DNA of 7,247 nucleotides, taken from contig JADFQT010000130.1 in NCBI GenBank assembly GCA_022561675.1, positions 1 to 7,247 on the forward strand, in the 5' to 3' direction. Shown here in pieces: positions 5,618 through 7,247 of the stretch. This stretch comes from Chloroflexota bacterium. GTDB lineage: Bacteria > Chloroflexota > Dehalococcoidia > Lucifugimonadales > UBA3495. Both the position numbers and the translations under genes were made by a program. How positions within the stretch are numbered: the stretch's first letter is position 1; each line of letters opens with the position of its first letter. The notes beneath the pieces were generated by a model. That model was not told the origin of the DNA and did no database searches. It worked only from the letters and a program-made list of their open reading frames with translations.

Positions 5618-6570
5618 GAGACCAGGGCGCAATAAACGGGTTAGTAAAGATTCGAGTCGCCAGGCTGCGGCTAGCTGTCCGAGGCCTGAAGAGTGGTTGG
5701 ACCCTATTTGCCAGTAGTAAGATCGGTCTCCTGGGCCTGGGGATAATCCTCTCCTTCGCTTTGCTGGCTGTCGCTCATCCCATTCTGATGGCCACTGTCT
5801 GGGATGCCACTACCTACGATCCGGTAACTGGATATGCCTTCGACCAGGTGGAGCAGCCGGCGCCTCCATCGTGGCGGCATTTGCTGGGGACCGATCCCCT
5901 GGGCCGGGATGTCCTGAGTCAGCTGATGTCCAGCACTGCCTCCGAATTCTTCCTGGGTATCACCGCGGCGTTGGTCACCGTGACGATAGCCACCAGTATC
6001 GGTGCAATCTCGGCCTACTATGGCGGCGTGGTGGACGCCCTATTCATGCGTCTGGCGGACATCATCATCATGTTGCCTACAATCTCTTTGCTGATTGTGC
6101 TTACCGCCTTGTTCGGCCTGAACCTTTTTCAACTGGCCCTGGTCCTGGGGCTCCTGGGCGGATTTGGCGGCACTACCGTGGTCCTGAAATCTCAGGCCCT
6201 GACCATCAAGGTCAAGCCCTACATCGAGGCGGCCCGGGTGGCCGGAGGTAGCCAGTTCCACATTATCTTCGTCCACATCGTCCCCAATCTTCTGCCTCTC
6301 TCCCTGCTCTACATGATGTTCACCGTCACCGCCGCCATATTCTCCGAAGCCGTCCTTTCCTTCTTCGGCATCCTGAACATTAGAATGAGCTGGGGCATAA
6401 TGATCAACACCGCCTCCACCGGCGGATACCTGCTGGGAGGTACCAAGTTCTGGTGGCTGATCGTTCCCGCCGGAGCCTCCATTACGCTGCTGTGCAGCGC
6501 CTTTTATCTGGTGGGTCGAGCCTTGGACGAGGTGGTCAACCCCCGGCTACGCCGCCAGTGGGATAGCTGA
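5614..6570 (+). CDS. ABC importer permease, DppC/OppC type
   Basis: This 318-residue inner-membrane protein is the partner half of the channel. The N-terminal cytoplasmic segment (1-35) leads to a first helix at 37-58. The diagnostic HLLGTDPLGRDVLSQL motif is at 89-104. Helices follow near 112-135, 148-168, 170-188, 226-250 and 278-300. The EAA loop for ATPase contact spans YIEAARVAGG (203-212) to NLLP (225-228), and the end ALDEVVNPRLR (303-313) fits the family's 'LDPRLR' tail. The start is GTG at 5614, whose last two bases share the TGA stop of the preceding permease (GTGA overlap). A GAGGA 10 bases upstream and this overlap point to translational coupling and equal subunit output. Length is normal for the family. 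Confidence 0.92.
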   Translation: MRDQGAINGLVKIRVARLRLAVRGLKSGWTLFASSKIGLLGLGIILSFALLAVAHPILMATVWDATTYDPVTGYAFDQVEQPAPPSWRHLLGTDPLGRDVLSQLMSSTASEFFLGITAALVTVTIATSIGAISAYYGGVVDALFMRLADIIIMLPTISLLIVLTALFGLNLFQLALVLGLLGGFGGTTVVLKSQALTIKVKPYIEAARVAGGSQFHIIFVHIVPNLLPLSLLYMMFTVTAAIFSEAVLSFFGILNIRMSWGIMINTASTGGYLLGGTKFWWLIVPAGASITLLCSAFYLVGRALDEVVNPRLRRQWDS

Positions 6571-6582
6571 CATGGCGGAATC

Positions 6583-6588
6583 GAGGAG
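6583..6588 (+). promoter_or_regulatory. Ribosome binding site of the ATPase gene
   Basis: GAGGAG lies 10 bases before ATG 6599. The alternative in-frame ATG at 6572 has only a weak GGGAT-like sequence upstream, so 6599 is preferred. The nine residues that the earlier start would add do not resemble the usual DppD N-terminus. Confidence 0.6.
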
Positions 6589-6598
6589 CATAATAGGC

Positions 6599-7247
6599 AT
6601 GGCCGATCCGGTTTTGCGGGTGGTCGACCTGACGATGCACTATCTGACCCGCCAGGGTGTGGTAAAGGCAGTAGACGGCGTAAGCTTTGAGTTGGCCCGG
6701 GGCCAGTCATTGGCCCTGGTAGGGGAATCGGGCTGCGGGAAAACCTCGGTGGCTATTTCGCTGATGCGGCTGCTGCCCGACAACGCCCGGCTCATCGGCG
6801 GCCAGGTGCTGCTGGGCGAGCGAGACCTGGTGTCGATGACCGAAGAGGAGGTGAGGAGTTATCGGGGCCGGCGGATCGCCATGGTTTTCCAGGCGGCGAT
6901 GAACGCTCTGGACCCGGTCTACCGGGTGGGCGACCAGATAATCGAGGCCATCGAAACCCACGGCATGGACTCGACTCGTAGGCAGGCACGGGAAAGGGTA
7001 GTCCGTCTATTTCGCATGGTCGGCCTGGACCCGCAGCTCATGGAGCGCTACCCCCACGAGTACAGCGGAGGTATGCGCCAGCGGGCGATTATCGCCATGG
7101 CACTGGCCTGCGAGCCCGACGTGATCATCGCCGACGAGCCGACGACGGCGCTGGATGTCATCGTCCAGGACCGGATTTTGCGGGAGCTCAAGCAGGTTCA
7201 GCAGCAGCTGAACATGAGCATGATCTACATTACCCACGACATTGCGG
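6599..7247 (+). CDS. ABC importer ATPase, DppD/OppD type (3' end outside window)
   Basis: This cytoplasmic subunit hydrolyses ATP to drive the importer. Only the first 216 codons are present. The frame stays open to the last base, and a full DppD/OppD would be about 320-350 residues. Numbered from ATG 6599, the nucleotide-binding motifs are all intact. Walker A GESGCGKTS is at 42-50 and the Q-loop VFQAAMNALDP at 96-106 (Gln98). The signature YSGGMRQR is at 155-162 and Walker B VIIADEP at 175-181 (Asp179, catalytic Glu180). The D-loop ALD is at 184-186 and the switch His213 in ITHDIA. The Q-loop sequence and EPTTALDV are characteristic of the peptide/nickel subfamily. The gene begins 28 bp after the DppC-type permease stop and belongs to the same operon. 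The missing C-terminus would normally carry the oligopeptide-transporter extension. Confidence 0.93.
   Translation, partial: MADPVLRVVDLTMHYLTRQGVVKAVDGVSFELARGQSLALVGESGCGKTSVAISLMRLLPDNARLIGGQVLLGERDLVSMTEEEVRSYRGRRIAMVFQAAMNALDPVYRVGDQIIEAIETHGMDSTRRQARERVVRLFRMVGLDPQLMERYPHEYSGGMRQRAIIAMALACEPDVIIADEPTTALDVIVQDRILRELKQVQQQLNMSMIYITHDIA

Noticed and set aside
5147..5632. Open frame of 161 codons on the minus strand
   Set aside because: It is antisense to the DppB-type permease including its EAA loop. The His/Gln/Gly-rich translation is typical of a shadow frame.

Overview
The window reads as an ordinary bacterial chromosomal segment of roughly 57-60% GC (estimated by eye). It contains two divergent gene groups and one gene-poor end. 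The best guess for the source is Chloroflexota, perhaps a Dehalococcoidia/SAR202-type lineage. This rests on three things: a solute-binding lipoprotein whose mature end carries an 'EIIKEVQVV' tether of the kind common in that phylum, a luciferase-like flavin monooxygenase beside a ring-cleavage-type VOC protein, and a hairpin repeat of the 'ATTCCGGCG...CGCCGGAAT' type. No rRNA or other phylogenetic marker is present, so this is inference.

Layout. Positions 1-449 hold no intact gene. They carry a 79-bp self-complementary repeat (121-199) that can fold into three hairpins, followed by what looks like the orphaned C-terminal end of a zinc-type alcohol dehydrogenase/quinone oxidoreductase (252-407, plus strand). 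Positions 450-2090 form a two-gene minus-strand unit: a VOC-family protein with the extradiol-dioxygenase His/His/Glu triad is transcribed first, then a luciferase-like flavin-dependent oxidoreductase. The VOC leader contains a perfect 20-bp palindrome (2114-2133) downstream of a plausible promoter. Positions 2091-2490 are the divergent intergenic region.

Positions 2491-7247 hold a plus-strand ABC importer operon of the peptide/nickel (Dpp/Opp) type: substrate-binding lipoprotein, DppB-like permease, DppC-like permease, and the first two thirds of a DppD-like ATPase that runs off the window. Gaps are 19 bp, a 4-bp overlap and 28 bp, so the genes are almost certainly co-transcribed. A second ATPase (DppF-like) would be expected just beyond the right edge.

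How they may work together. The importer would bind a substrate outside the cell and move it across the membrane at the cost of ATP. The monooxygenase and the VOC protein are both of types that attack organic molecules with O2. Their head-to-head position with the importer makes a shared job in scavenging an organic compound possible, but nothing in the sequence identifies the substrate. I found no CRISPR array, tRNA, rRNA, transposase or defence system, and nothing that amounts to a clearly new system. The points most worth a second look are the covarying hairpin repeat, the leader palindrome, the decayed oxidoreductase tail, and the two-helix insertion in the DppB-like permease.
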